Assembly (NCBI RefSeq): GCF_015352455.1
Contig: NZ_JADKPN010000001.1
Location: forward strand, 620,001 to 684,000
Source: Nocardioides islandensis
GTDB taxonomy: Bacteria; Actinomycetota; Actinomycetes; Propionibacteriales; Nocardioidaceae
Direction: 5' to 3'
Length of the DNA stretch: 64,000 nucleotides
The translations under genes and the position numbers were made by a program. The notes beneath the pieces are model-generated. The model saw nothing but the letters and a program-made list of their open reading frames with translations, ran no database searches and had not been told where the DNA came from. Shown one piece after another: positions 26,414 to 33,956 of the stretch. Each line of letters begins with the position of its first letter. Within the stretch, counting starts at the first letter, position 1.

Positions 26414-26731
26414 ATGGGTGAGGTGCTGCCGCTCCAGCGCAAGGTCGAGCGTCCCGAGTCCCCCGAGCCGCTCTGGCGCGAGCTGGTCGGCGCCGAGCTG
26501 CGGCGCGAGCGCCAGGCTCGCGAGGAGCGGCTGACCGACGTCGCCGAGCGGGCCGGGGTGTCGACGCAGTACCTCTCCGAGGTCGAGCGCGGCCTCAAGG
26601 ACCCCTCCTCCGAGATCCTCTCGGCCGTCGCCGGCGCCCTGGACCTCACGGTCCGCGAGCTCAGCACCCGCGTCGCCTCGGCAGGTACGTCGGCGACCGG
26701 CTCGTACGGCGCCCTCTGCCTCGCCGCCTGA
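26414..26731 (+). CDS. XRE family regulator, ClgR/PopR-like
   Basis: 105 residues with one cro/XRE helix-turn-helix: LRRERQAREERLTDVAERAGVSTQYLSEVERGLKDPSSEILSAV in substance, where GVSTQYLSEVERG is the recognition region. This segment is very like actinobacterial ClgR, the activator of clp protease genes, including the YLSEVERG..SSE.LSA core. The facing operon encodes two ClpP subunits, which supports that role. It lacks the C-terminal AA degron in a strict sense but does end CLAA, which could make it a Clp substrate like ClgR. Assignment is by similarity and context. Confidence 0.75.
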   Translation: MGEVLPLQRKVERPESPEPLWRELVGAELRRERQAREERLTDVAERAGVSTQYLSEVERGLKDPSSEILSAVAGALDLTVRELSTRVASAGTSATGSYGALCLAA

Positions 26732-26735
26732 CCTC

Positions 26736-26826
26736 GGGTGCCGGAAATCACGCGATCGCGCGGTTATTGCAGCTTTCGGCCGTCGAAACCTGCCATTTCC
26801 GCGCGATCGCGCGGTTACTGGCACCC
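26736..26826. repeat. 91-bp inverted/direct repeat between converging XRE and clpP genes
   Basis: Outer arms GGGTGCC/GGCACCC; inside them GGAAAT (26743) faces ATTTCC (26795). The block CGCGATCGCGCGGTTAYTG occurs twice in the same orientation. It is a likely bidirectional terminator and shares its core with the element at 37333. Confidence 0.75.
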
Positions 26827-26838
26827 CCAGCCTCATCG

Positions 26839-27435
26839 TCAGACCGGCACCTGCGAGCTGAGCACGGCGTCCGCGATGCCGTAGTCGACGGCGGCCTGGC
26901 CGGGGAGGACGAGGTCGCGGTCGGTGTCCTCGCGGACCTGCTCGGTCGTGCGACCGGTGTGCCTGGCGAGGATCTCCTCCAGCAGGGCACGGATACGGGC
27001 GACCTCGTCGGCCTCGACGATCAGGTCGGGGATGGTGCCGCGCTGCGAGGTGGCCGGCTGGTGCAGCACGACGCGGGCGTGGGGGAGCATCTGCCGGTGG
27101 CCGGGCTCACCGCCGGCGAGGAGCACGGCGGCCGTCCATGCCGCTTGGCCGACGCACGTGGTCTCGACGGGCGAGGACACGAACTGCATCGCGTCGTAGA
27201 TCGCCAGCATCGCCGTGATCGAGCCACCGGGGGAGTTGATGTAGAGGCTGATCGGCGAGGTCGGTCCCTCCGAGGCGAGGTGCAGCAGCTGGGCGATCAC
27301 CGCGTTGGCGACGCCGTCGTCGATCTCGGTACCCAGGTAGATGATCCGGTCCGAGAGCAGCCGGGAGTACAGGTCGACGGTGCGCTCTCCCCGCGGCGTC
27401 TGCTGGACGACGTACGGGATCGTGTAGGTGCTCAT
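26839..27435 (-). CDS. ClpP paralogue lacking the catalytic serine
   Basis: 198 residues, full-length ClpP fold: [45 protein letters not shown] with His125, and DRDLVL with Asp174. At the nucleophile position the usual GQAAS reads GQAAW, so Trp100 (codon TGG, 27136-27138) replaces serine; TCG to TGG is a single change. The subunit should be unable to cleave peptides but could still form rings with its partner, as ClpR does in cyanobacteria and plastids. The ATG overlaps the stop of the first clpP (ATGA). Confidence 0.88.
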   Translation of the reverse strand: MSTYTIPYVVQQTPRGERTVDLYSRLLSDRIIYLGTEIDDGVANAVIAQLLHLASEGPTSPISLYINSPGGSITAMLAIYDAMQFVSSPVETTCVGQAAWTAAVLLAGGEPGHRQMLPHARVVLHQPATSQRGTIPDLIVEADEVARIRALLEEILARHTGRTTEQVREDTDRDLVLPGQAAVDYGIADAVLSSQVPV

Positions 27436-28040
27436 CGCGCGACCCCCAACCCGACGAGCGGGCGGCCGCCGTGCGGGGCGACGTCGTCGACGGACGAGAC
27501 GACGTGGTCGACGAAGCCGTACTCCCTCGCCTCGTCGGCGCTGAACCACCGGTCCCGTCGCGAGTCCTGCTCGATCGTCTCGACGGACTGTCCGGTGTCC
27601 TCGGCGACGAGCGCGAGCACGGTGTCGCGGGTGTAGCGCAGGTCCTTGGCCTGGATCTCGATGTCCATGGCGGTGCCACCGATGCCGGCGGAGCCCTGGT
27701 GCAGCAGGATCCGCGCGTGCGGCAGGGCGTGCCGCTTGCCCGGTGTGCCGGCCGAGAGCAGGAACTGCCCGGCACTCGCGGCCATCCCCATCGCGAGGGT
27801 CGCGACGTCGTTGGGGATCAGCCGCATCACGTCGCGGATGGCGAGCATCGCCGACACCGAGCCGCCGGGGGAGTTGATCCAGAGGCTGATGTCGGACCGC
27901 TTGTCCTCCGCGGACAACAGCAGCAGCTGGTGCATCAGCCGGTTGCCGTTGCCCTCCTCGAGGGCCTCGCCCAGCACCACGATCCGTTGGTGCATGAGCC
28001 TGCGCGTGAGCTCGTCGTCGAGCTGGGTCAGGGAGGTCAT
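27432..28040 (-). CDS. clpP: ATP-dependent Clp protease proteolytic subunit
   Basis: 202 residues with an intact triad: Ser89 in MGMAASAG, His114 in ILLHQG and Asp163 in RRDRWF. The motif [21 protein letters not shown] is standard. It is first in a two-gene operon with the serine-less paralogue. Because most actinobacteria have a main clpP1P2 pair next to clpX or tig, which are absent here, this looks like a second pair. It would form the degradation chamber for a Clp ATPase encoded elsewhere. Confidence 0.92.
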   Translation of the reverse strand: MTSLTQLDDELTRRLMHQRIVVLGEALEEGNGNRLMHQLLLLSAEDKRSDISLWINSPGGSVSAMLAIRDVMRLIPNDVATLAMGMAASAGQFLLSAGTPGKRHALPHARILLHQGSAGIGGTAMDIEIQAKDLRYTRDTVLALVAEDTGQSVETIEQDSRRDRWFSADEAREYGFVDHVVSSVDDVAPHGGRPLVGLGVAR

Positions 28041-28091
28041 GCAGCCACGATGACCGGGGAGGTACGCCGACCGAAGGCGTTGCTGCCCCGG

Positions 28092-28128
28092 GCGGATCGG
28101 CCGCCAGCGGATCAGCGGCGAGCGGATC
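28092..28128. repeat. GCGGATC three times at 15-bp spacing upstream of clpP
   Basis: GCGGATC starts at 28092, 28107 and 28122, exactly 15 bases apart, in the gap between the clpP operon and the divergent unknown gene. The last copy is part of the palindrome GCGGATCCGC. It could be a regulator-binding array. Confidence 0.5.
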
Positions 28129-28192
28129 CGCCGTCGGTGGAGCGGCCGACCCACGCACCACGAGCTCGCCACGGGCGGCGAGCCTGCGGGGC

Positions 28193-28198
28193 TACAGT
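28193..28198 (+). promoter_or_regulatory. -10 box TACAGT of the gene at 28206
   Basis: Seven bases before the GTG at 28206. Confidence 0.45.
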
Positions 28199-28205
28199 CA
28201 GCCGC

Positions 28206-28796
28206 GTGTCGGTCGCGCCGTTCGCTTGGACGCACGAGAAGACACGCGTCGAGTACGACGGGGTCGCGCTCACGGTCAACGGACGGCACCTCCCGCTCGA
28301 CCGGATCGACCGGTTCTCCAGGAACCTCTCGCGCAGCACCGCGCCGGGCAGCTGGAACCGGCTCGACTGTGGCGTGAGCCTGTTGTCCGACGGCGAGGAC
28401 ACCTCGGTCAGCTTCCGAGGAGACGCCGGCACCGAGCAGTGGGGACCGTGGCGTCCGCTCTGGGACCAGATCGACGCGCTGGCCCGCGAGGAGATCGAGC
28501 CGCGCCTGCTCGAGCGCACGATCCGACAGGTGGCGGAAGGCACTCCGGCCGAGCTCTGCCCGTTCCGCGCCAAGGGACGTGGCCGCCTGATCGTCACGGC
28601 CGAGAGCATCCAGGTGCGCAAGCTGTTCTCGCGCCCCATCGCCTGGACGGCGATCACCGACGTCTCGGGCGAGTTCCTCGAGATCACCACCGCCGAGCCG
28701 AACGGCAAGCCGCACATCCATCGCACGGGTTTCGGGTCCGCCGAGTGGGACGCCTGGCAGGTGGCACCGCTCTGGCGGCGGTTCGTCGCGTCCTGA
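28206..28796 (+). CDS. Conserved hypothetical protein
   Basis: 196 residues, family not recognised. It has two similar beta-rich halves: TRVEYDGVALTVNGRHLPLDRIDRFS near the N-terminus and GRLIVTAESIQVRKLFSRPIAWTAITDVS after residue 120, as if a small PH-like or strand-rich domain were duplicated. No signal peptide or membrane segment. The GTG at 28206 follows a good -10 box. Divergent from clpP, with a 165-bp gap. Confidence 0.65.
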   Translation: MSVAPFAWTHEKTRVEYDGVALTVNGRHLPLDRIDRFSRNLSRSTAPGSWNRLDCGVSLLSDGEDTSVSFRGDAGTEQWGPWRPLWDQIDALAREEIEPRLLERTIRQVAEGTPAELCPFRAKGRGRLIVTAESIQVRKLFSRPIAWTAITDVSGEFLEITTAEPNGKPHIHRTGFGSAEWDAWQVAPLWRRFVAS

Positions 28797-28809
28797 CGGG
28801 CCACCGCGA

Positions 28810-29481
28810 TCATGGTGCCGCGGTTGCGGGGTCGACCTCGCCGACGGTGACGATGTAGAGATCGTGGTCGGACAACCACTTCTTCTGGTGCTCGGCCGGG
28901 ACGCGCTCGACTTCCTGAACCGAGGCTGTCCGTGGAACGGCCACGTGGTCGATCGGGCTCAGTCCGGGGATGCGATGGGTCAGGGTCGAAGTCGGCACTA
29001 CCAGCCCGAGCGCGTCGACGGCTGCGAGGATGTGTCCTCGTCCGCCGATGCTCCCGGCCCGCTCCGGACCCTGCAGCGCGTGGTTCCAGTCACCTCCCCA
29101 GATGAGCGGGGTGTGTGGAATGGCGGCCAGGCGCTCGACCGTGTGCCTCGTCCTCTCGGCGTGCGTCTCCCCGTCCCAAGGTGAGGCACGCCCGCAGCTC
29201 CTCCAAGGAAGGATCGAGCTGACGAAGACGACAGGCCCCACGCGAACCGCCGCGCTGGCGGGGTGCGGATCCTCGAGTGGCTCAAGAACCCTGTGGCTGA
29301 AGACGGCCGCCCAGCTCCGCCGGGGACACATCTCGGCCTCGGTCCGGTGGCCCCACATCCCCACGACCTCGACCCGGTCGTCTACCTCGGTGAGCAGCCA
29401 GACGTCGCATGACTGCGCGACCAGGAGCTCGTGGTGAGCAGCCGACCAGCGACCGGCCAGGTTCCACGTTCCGACGCGCAT
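28810..29481 (-). CDS. Endonuclease/exonuclease/phosphatase (EEP) family protein
   Basis: 223 residues with all EEP landmarks: VGTWNLAG at the N-terminus, LLTEVDDR (metal-binding Glu), WGGDWNHAL (catalytic Asp and Asn), SPIDHVAVP and the final WLSDHDLY with the catalytic Asp-His. It is short for the family. It hydrolyses a phosphodiester or phosphate ester, with nucleic acid or a small molecule as possible substrate. CACAGT on the minus strand lies six bases before the ATG. Confidence 0.82.
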   Translation of the reverse strand: MRVGTWNLAGRWSAAHHELLVAQSCDVWLLTEVDDRVEVVGMWGHRTEAEMCPRRSWAAVFSHRVLEPLEDPHPASAAVRVGPVVFVSSILPWRSCGRASPWDGETHAERTRHTVERLAAIPHTPLIWGGDWNHALQGPERAGSIGGRGHILAAVDALGLVVPTSTLTHRIPGLSPIDHVAVPRTASVQEVERVPAEHQKKWLSDHDLYIVTVGEVDPATAAP

Positions 29482-29532
29482 CCGCGAACTGTGGCAGACA
29501 CTGTGCGCGATCCGATGCCATGACAGGCAGGC

Positions 29533-30060
29533 CTACCCGAGCAGCTCCAGTACCTCGGCCGGGCTCCGTACCACCCGCAGCTGCGCACGAGCGGAAGCCG
29601 CGACGTACCCGCCCTCGACCATGCCGCCGAGCAGGTCGAGGAACGGCTGCCAGAACCCGTCGACGTCGTAGACCGCGACGGGCTTGGCGTGCAGCGACAG
29701 GTGGGACCAGCTGAGGGCCTCGACGACCTCGTCGAGGGTGCCGACGCCACCGGGCAGCGCGACGAACGCGTCGGCCAGGTCGACCATCCGGGCCTTGCGC
29801 TCGTGCATGGTGCCGACCAGCTCGAGGCGCGTCAGGCCCTCGTGGCCGACCTCGCGCTCGACGAGGTTCTGGGGGAGCACGCCGACGACCTCGCCACCGG
29901 CGGCGAGGGCGGCGTCGGCGAGCACTCCCATCAGGCCGACGTGGGCGCCGCCGTACACGATCCCGTGCCCGGCCTCGGCGACGGCGCGGCCGAGGACGAC
30001 GGCGGCCGCCTGGTCCTGGGGACGACCCGGGGAGGAGCCCATGAACACCGCGACACGCAC
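29533..30060 (-). CDS. LOG family (TIGR00730) nucleoside-5'-monophosphate phosphoribohydrolase
   Basis: 175 residues. Signature motifs are GGAHVGLMG and PGGVGTLDEV with the catalytic Arg in MHERKARM. Family members release a base, such as a cytokinin, from its 5'-monophosphate; many actinobacterial ones act on AMP or purine nucleotides. The GTG at 30060 begins directly with VRVAVFMGSSPG, the usual first strand. Confidence 0.9.
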   Translation of the reverse strand: MRVAVFMGSSPGRPQDQAAAVVLGRAVAEAGHGIVYGGAHVGLMGVLADAALAAGGEVVGVLPQNLVEREVGHEGLTRLELVGTMHERKARMVDLADAFVALPGGVGTLDEVVEALSWSHLSLHAKPVAVYDVDGFWQPFLDLLGGMVEGGYVAASARAQLRVVRSPAEVLELLG

Positions 30061-30087
30061 CTGCCCATCCTGGCGGAAGATGGGGGT

Positions 30088-30468
30088 GTGCTCTCCGTGT
30101 CCCGCACCATGGCCGCGCCGCCCGACGTGGTCTGGCACCTGCTGGTCGACCTCGACTCGTGGCCGCGGTGGGGTCCGTCCGTCGGGCTGGCCTGGCTCGA
30201 CGACCGCGCTCCCCAGATCCACGCGGGTAGCACGGGCCGGGTGCAACCACTGGTAGGACCGGCTCTGCCGTTCACGGTGACCGACTTCGTGCCGGGCCGG
30301 CGCTGGTCGTGGCGGGTGGCCGGCGTTCCCGGGACGCGGCACGAGGTCGAGGCGGTCGGCGCCGGGACGCGGGTGACCTTCGGGGTGCCGGTGTGGGCGC
30401 CGGCGTACCTCGCGGTGTGCGCCCTCGCCCTGCGGCGCCTGGAAAGGCTCGCCATCGAGGCCGACTAG
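30088..30468 (+). CDS. SRPBCC (START/polyketide cyclase-like) protein
   Basis: 126 residues. MAAPPDVVWHLLVDLDSWPRWGPSV is the typical opening of an SRPBCC hydrophobic-pocket protein, with FTVTDFVPGRRWSWRVAGVPGTRHEVEA as the central strands and a C-terminal helix ALALRRLERLAIEAD. It would bind or transform a small hydrophobic ligand. The GTG at 30088 is used; a second GTG at 30097 is possible. Divergent from the LOG gene. Confidence 0.75.
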   Translation: MLSVSRTMAAPPDVVWHLLVDLDSWPRWGPSVGLAWLDDRAPQIHAGSTGRVQPLVGPALPFTVTDFVPGRRWSWRVAGVPGTRHEVEAVGAGTRVTFGVPVWAPAYLAVCALALRRLERLAIEAD

Positions 30469-30471
30469 GGT
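30466..30471 (+). promoter_or_regulatory. -10 box TAGGGT of the NYN gene
   Basis: Overlaps the stop codon of the preceding SRPBCC gene and ends 6 bases before the ATG at 30478. Confidence 0.5.
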
Positions 30472-30477
30472 CGACGC

Positions 30478-31371
30478 ATGAGTGATCGCGTGGCCGTCTA
30501 CATCGACTTCGACAACGTGGTCATCTCCCGCTACGACAACCTCCACGGGGACGGCGCCTGGCGCAAGGACATGGCTCGCGACCACCGCCGCTCGATCAGC
30601 TCCAACGACCCGATCGACGTCAAGCTGGCCGAGGCGGAGGTCGACCTCGGCGCGATCATCGACTACGCCGCCTCCTTCGGGAACGTCGCCTTCACGCGGG
30701 CGTACGCCGACTGGTCGGTGCCGGCGAACGCGGCGTACAAGAACCCGCTGGTGAACCGCTCGGTCGACCTCGTGCAGCTGTTCCCGGCCGCCGGCACCAA
30801 GAACGGCGCCGACATCAGGCTGGCCGTCGACGCGGTCGAGGACCTGAGCCTGCACCCGGACATCTCGCACCTGGTCTTCGTCGCCGGCGACTCCGACTAC
30901 GTGCCGCTGGCGCAGCGGTGCAAGCGGATGGGCCGGTACGTCGTGGGGATCGGCGTGGCCGGCTCGACCAGCAGCGCCCTGGTCTCGGCGTGCAACGAGT
31001 TCATCGACTACGCGGAGCTGCCGGGCATCACGCCGGCGGTCATCAAGAAGCCCGAGCCCGCCAAGCAGACCGCGGCTGCGAAGAAGACGACCGCGAAGAA
31101 GTCGGCCAAGAAGTCCGAGCCCCCGCCGGAGCCGGACGCGCAGACCCGCGCGACGGCGCTGCTGGAGCGGGCCATCCGCGTCGGGTTGCAGAAGAGCGAC
31201 GACGAGTGGGTCTACGCCGGCGGCGTGAAGAGCCAGATGCAGCGGATGGACCCCGCCTTCAAGGAGAAGTCGCTGGGGTTCTCGTCGTTCCGCGCGTTCG
31301 TGGAGTCCCGCGCCGAGACCGTGGAGTCGAAGGTCGACGGCAACGGGCAGCTGATGGTGCGCCTGCCCTGA
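30478..31371 (+). CDS. NYN (PIN-like) domain protein with C-terminal OST-HTH/LOTUS domain
   Basis: 297 residues. The N-terminal NYN ribonuclease-like domain shows its acidic residues: VYIDFDNV at residues 7-14, GADIRLAVDAVED and FVAGDSDYVPL. A lysine/alanine-rich linker (KKTTAKKSAKKSEPP region, ~200-220) leads to an OST-HTH-like fold (RAIRVGLQKSDDEWVYAGGVKSQMQRMDPAFK). This pairing, an RNA-cutting module plus an RNA-binding winged helix, is known from bacterial LabA/MARF1-like proteins. It probably handles RNA; targets are unknown. Confidence 0.85.
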   Translation: MSDRVAVYIDFDNVVISRYDNLHGDGAWRKDMARDHRRSISSNDPIDVKLAEAEVDLGAIIDYAASFGNVAFTRAYADWSVPANAAYKNPLVNRSVDLVQLFPAAGTKNGADIRLAVDAVEDLSLHPDISHLVFVAGDSDYVPLAQRCKRMGRYVVGIGVAGSTSSALVSACNEFIDYAELPGITPAVIKKPEPAKQTAAAKKTTAKKSAKKSEPPPEPDAQTRATALLERAIRVGLQKSDDEWVYAGGVKSQMQRMDPAFKEKSLGFSSFRAFVESRAETVESKVDGNGQLMVRLP

Positions 31372-31381
31372 TGCCGTCGGC

Positions 31382-32806
31382 CTAGGAGAGGTGGCTGACG
31401 AGGGCGTCCCAGGTCGTGTCGATGTCGGCGTCGGTCGTCTGCCACGAGCCGATGGCCATCCGCAGCGCGGCACGGCCCTCGACCTTGGTGTGGGAGAGGT
31501 ACGCCGTGCCGCCGGCGTTCACCGCCTCCATCAGGTCCATGGTCCGCTGGTCGTCCCCGACCACCCGGAACACGACGAGTCCGAGCACCGGGTCGGTGAC
31601 CATCTCGAAGCGCGCGTCTGCCCGCACCAGGTCGGCGAAGTGCTGCGCCTGCCGGACGCCGTTGGTGATGTGGGCGCGGAGCCCCTCGAGGCCGTAGCTG
31701 CGCAGCACCGTCCAGAGCTTGAGCGACCGGAACCGCCGGCCGAGCTGCGGGTGCCAGTCGCGGTAGTCGACGACGGCGCCGGACTCGGTCGCCGGGTTGC
31801 GCAGGTACTCCGGGAGGATCGACAGCGCGCCCACCAGTGCGGCGCGGTCGCGCACCCAGAAGGCGCTGCAGTCGAAGGTCGTCAGCAGCCACTTGTGCGG
31901 GTTGGTGACGTAGGAGTCGGCGTGCTCGACCCCGTCGTGGATCCACCGGTGCTCGGGACAGACGGCCGCGACACCGGCCCATGCCGCGTCGACGTGCAGC
32001 CACGCGCCGTGCTCCTGCGCCACCGGGGCGATCTCGGCGACCGGGTCGACGGCGCCCGTGGACGTCGTACCCACCGCCGCCTGCACCATCACCGGCGTCA
32101 GGCCCGCCGCCACGTCGGCGCCCATCGCCTCGCGCAGCGCCGCGACGTCCATCGCCTGGGTCGTGGGGTCGACCGCGACCGCGCGGACCGCCGCCTCGCC
32201 GAGGCCGCTCATCATCGCGGCCTTGAGCAGCGAGGAGTGCGCCTGCGTGGAGCCGTAGACGGTGAAGCGGCCGGGAGGTACGCCGGCGCGGCGGGCGCCG
32301 CCGTCGGTCGCGCGGTGCAGCGCGGCGAGCAGCGCGGTGAACGTCGCGGTCGACGCGGTGTCCTGGATGACACCGCCGCCTGCGCCGCTGCGCGCGAAGG
32401 ACTCGGGCAGACCGAGTGCCTCGCGCAGCTGGTCGAGGACGACCTGCTCGAGCTCGGTGACGGCCGGGCTCGTCGCCCAGATCATCCCCTGGGCGCCGAT
32501 GCCGCTGGAGAGCAGGTCGCCGAGGACGCCGGCCGGGGAGGAGTTCGCGGGGAAGTACGCGAAGAAGCGCGGGTGCTGCCAGTGCGTGAGGCCCGGGACG
32601 AGGACGCGGTCGAGGTCGGCGAGGACGGCATCCAGCGGCTCGGCCTTCTCGGGCAGCGACGCCGGCAGCGCGGCGGCCACCTCGCCGGGCTGCACCCGGG
32701 CCAGCACGGGTCGCTGGTCCACCGTCGACCAGTAGTCGGCCACCCAGTCGACGACCCGGTGGCCGAGCTCCCGGAACTCCTCGGGCGACAGGTGCGGGCT
32801 GCTCAT
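31382..32806 (-). CDS. PLP-dependent aromatic-L-amino-acid decarboxylase family protein
   Basis: 474 residues of group II decarboxylases. The PLP lysine is in NPHKWLLTTFDCSAF, with WLHVDAAWAGVAA supplying the cofactor-binding Asp. The substrate-access region SPAVTELEQVVLDQL and the N-terminal HLSPEEFRELGHRVVDWVADYW are typical. The product would be an aromatic amine such as tyramine, tryptamine or dopamine. TAGGGT on the minus strand (32813-32818) stands six bases before the ATG. It is divergent from purN with 24 bases between the starts. Confidence 0.9.
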   Translation of the reverse strand: MSSPHLSPEEFRELGHRVVDWVADYWSTVDQRPVLARVQPGEVAAALPASLPEKAEPLDAVLADLDRVLVPGLTHWQHPRFFAYFPANSSPAGVLGDLLSSGIGAQGMIWATSPAVTELEQVVLDQLREALGLPESFARSGAGGGVIQDTASTATFTALLAALHRATDGGARRAGVPPGRFTVYGSTQAHSSLLKAAMMSGLGEAAVRAVAVDPTTQAMDVAALREAMGADVAAGLTPVMVQAAVGTTSTGAVDPVAEIAPVAQEHGAWLHVDAAWAGVAAVCPEHRWIHDGVEHADSYVTNPHKWLLTTFDCSAFWVRDRAALVGALSILPEYLRNPATESGAVVDYRDWHPQLGRRFRSLKLWTVLRSYGLEGLRAHITNGVRQAQHFADLVRADARFEMVTDPVLGLVVFRVVGDDQRTMDLMEAVNAGGTAYLSHTKVEGRAALRMAIGSWQTTDADIDTTWDALVSHLS

Positions 32807-32812
32807 GGCGTG

Positions 32813-32822
32813 ACCCTAGACT
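32813..32822. promoter_or_regulatory. Overlapping divergent -10 boxes sharing CTAG
   Basis: TAGGGT on the minus strand (32813-32818) serves the decarboxylase and TAGACT on the plus strand (32817-32822) serves purN. The two boxes share bases 32817-32818, so the promoters cannot be used at the same time. Confidence 0.5.
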
Positions 32823-32830
32823 CCCGGTTC

Positions 32831-33409
32831 GTGCGCCTCTCCCTGCTCGGTTCCGGCGCGGGCAGCACTGTCGCCGCCGTCCTCGACGCGGTCGCCGACG
32901 GGCGGATCGCGGCGGACGCGGCGCTGGTCGTCAGCAACAACAGCGGCGCCGGAGTCCTGGACGTGGCCGCGGCCCACGGCGTACCGACGGCCCACCTCAG
33001 CTCGGTCACGCATCCGGATCCTGCGGCCCTCGATGCGGCCGTCCTCGCGGCCCTCGACGCGGCGGGGACCGACCTCGTGGTGCTCGCGGGGTACATGAAG
33101 AAGCTCGGCCCGCTGACGCTGGCGGCGTACGACGGGCGGGTCGTCAACGTGCACCCCGCGCTGCTCCCGGCGTACGGCGGGCAGGGGATGTACGGGGACC
33201 GCGTGCACGCCGCGGTGCTCGCCGACGGTGCCGCGGTCAGCGGCGCGACCGTGCACCTCGTGACGGCGGGGTACGACGAGGGGCCGGTCCTCGCCCAGGT
33301 CGAGGTGCCCGTGGAGCCGGACGACTCGGTGGAGGCGCTGCGTGCCCGGGTCCAGGCGGCCGAGAAGCGGCTGCTCGTCGAGTGGCTGTCGGAGTGGTCG
33401 CGGTCCTGA
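32831..33409 (+). CDS. purN: Phosphoribosylglycinamide formyltransferase
   Basis: 192 residues; transfers formyl from 10-formyl-THF to GAR in purine synthesis. The catalytic Asn-His pair is in VVNVHPALLPAYGGQGMYG and the Asp in VTAGYDEGPVLAQ, with SGATVHLV as the preceding strand; the N-terminal LSLLGSGAGSTVAAVLDAV binds the phosphate. Length is typical. GTG at 32831 follows the -10 box by eight bases. purH is not adjacent. Confidence 0.88.
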   Translation: MRLSLLGSGAGSTVAAVLDAVADGRIAADAALVVSNNSGAGVLDVAAAHGVPTAHLSSVTHPDPAALDAAVLAALDAAGTDLVVLAGYMKKLGPLTLAAYDGRVVNVHPALLPAYGGQGMYGDRVHAAVLADGAAVSGATVHLVTAGYDEGPVLAQVEVPVEPDDSVEALRARVQAAEKRLLVEWLSEWSRS

Positions 33410-33413
33410 TCCT

Positions 33414-33440
33414 GGGCCAGAGTGCTGGCCCATACTCTGG
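33414..33440 (+). promoter_or_regulatory. Two mutually exclusive hairpins over the -10 region of a VOC gene
   Basis: GGGCCAG-AGTG-CTGGCCC at 33414-33431 overlaps GCCAGAGT-N10-ACTCTGGC at 33416-33441. The putative -10 CATACT (33431-33436) lies in the second palindrome, six bases before the ATG at 33443. The arrangement looks like an operator across a leaderless promoter; the first hairpin could also end purN transcription. Confidence 0.5.
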
Positions 33441-33442
33441 CT

Positions 33443-33817
33443 ATGCGGCTCATCCAGGTGGCGCTGCGCGCCGAGGACCTCGCGCGGGCGACCGCGTTCT
33501 ACACCGACCTGCTGGGCGAGGGCCCGACCGCGACGTACGACCCTCCGGGCCTGGTCTTCTTCGACCTCGACGGCGTGCGTCTGCTGGTCGAGCAGGGCGC
33601 CGAGCCGGCCACGCTGTACCACCAGGTCGACGACATCGACGCGACGTTCGCCCGCCTGCGTGACGCCGGCGCCGAGGTGCTCGGCGAGCCGCACGTCATC
33701 TTCAGCCACGAGGACGACACCCTCGGCCCCGCCGGCACCGACGAGTGGCAGGCCTTCGTCAAGGACACCGAGGGCAACATCGTCGGGCTGGTCGAGCAGC
33801 GCCCTTCCGGGAGTTGA
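33443..33817 (+). CDS. VOC family (glyoxalase-like) protein
   Basis: 124 residues: MRLIQVALRAEDLARATAFYTDLLG is the first beta-alpha-beta unit and HQVDDIDATFARLRDAGAEV and FVKDTEGNIVGLVEQ complete the pair, with the usual Glu near the end. Single-domain VOC proteins act as dimers in thiol transfer, epimerisation or antibiotic binding. ATG 33443 is preferred over the GTG at 33422 because of the -10 box. Its TGA stop is fused to the repeat behind it. Confidence 0.82.
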   Translation: MRLIQVALRAEDLARATAFYTDLLGEGPTATYDPPGLVFFDLDGVRLLVEQGAEPATLYHQVDDIDATFARLRDAGAEVLGEPHVIFSHEDDTLGPAGTDEWQAFVKDTEGNIVGLVEQRPSGS

Positions 33818-33956
33818 GTTGCGCCCCCGGTACGTGCGAGTTGCGCCTCCGGTACGCGCGAGCTGCGCCTCCGGTACGCCCGCGCGTGACCCGGGGGCGC
33901 AACTGACCGGTGCCGGAGGCGCAACTCAACGGTGCCGGGGGCGCAACTCAACCCGA
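33816..33956. repeat. Three 22-bp direct repeats facing three inverted 22-bp repeats
   Basis: Left units start at 33816, 33838 and 33860 (GAGTTGCGCCCCCGGTAC and variants). Right units start at 33891, 33913 and 33935 (CCGGGGGCGCAACT and variants) and are the reverse complement of the left ones. The period is exactly 22 in both arms. The stop codons of both converging genes, VOC (33815-33817) and GNAT (33948-33950), read TGAGTTGCG. Confidence 0.85.

Noticed and set aside
33816..33956. Possible CRISPR array
   Set aside because: The 22-bp units follow each other without spacers and turn into inverted copies; no cas gene is near.
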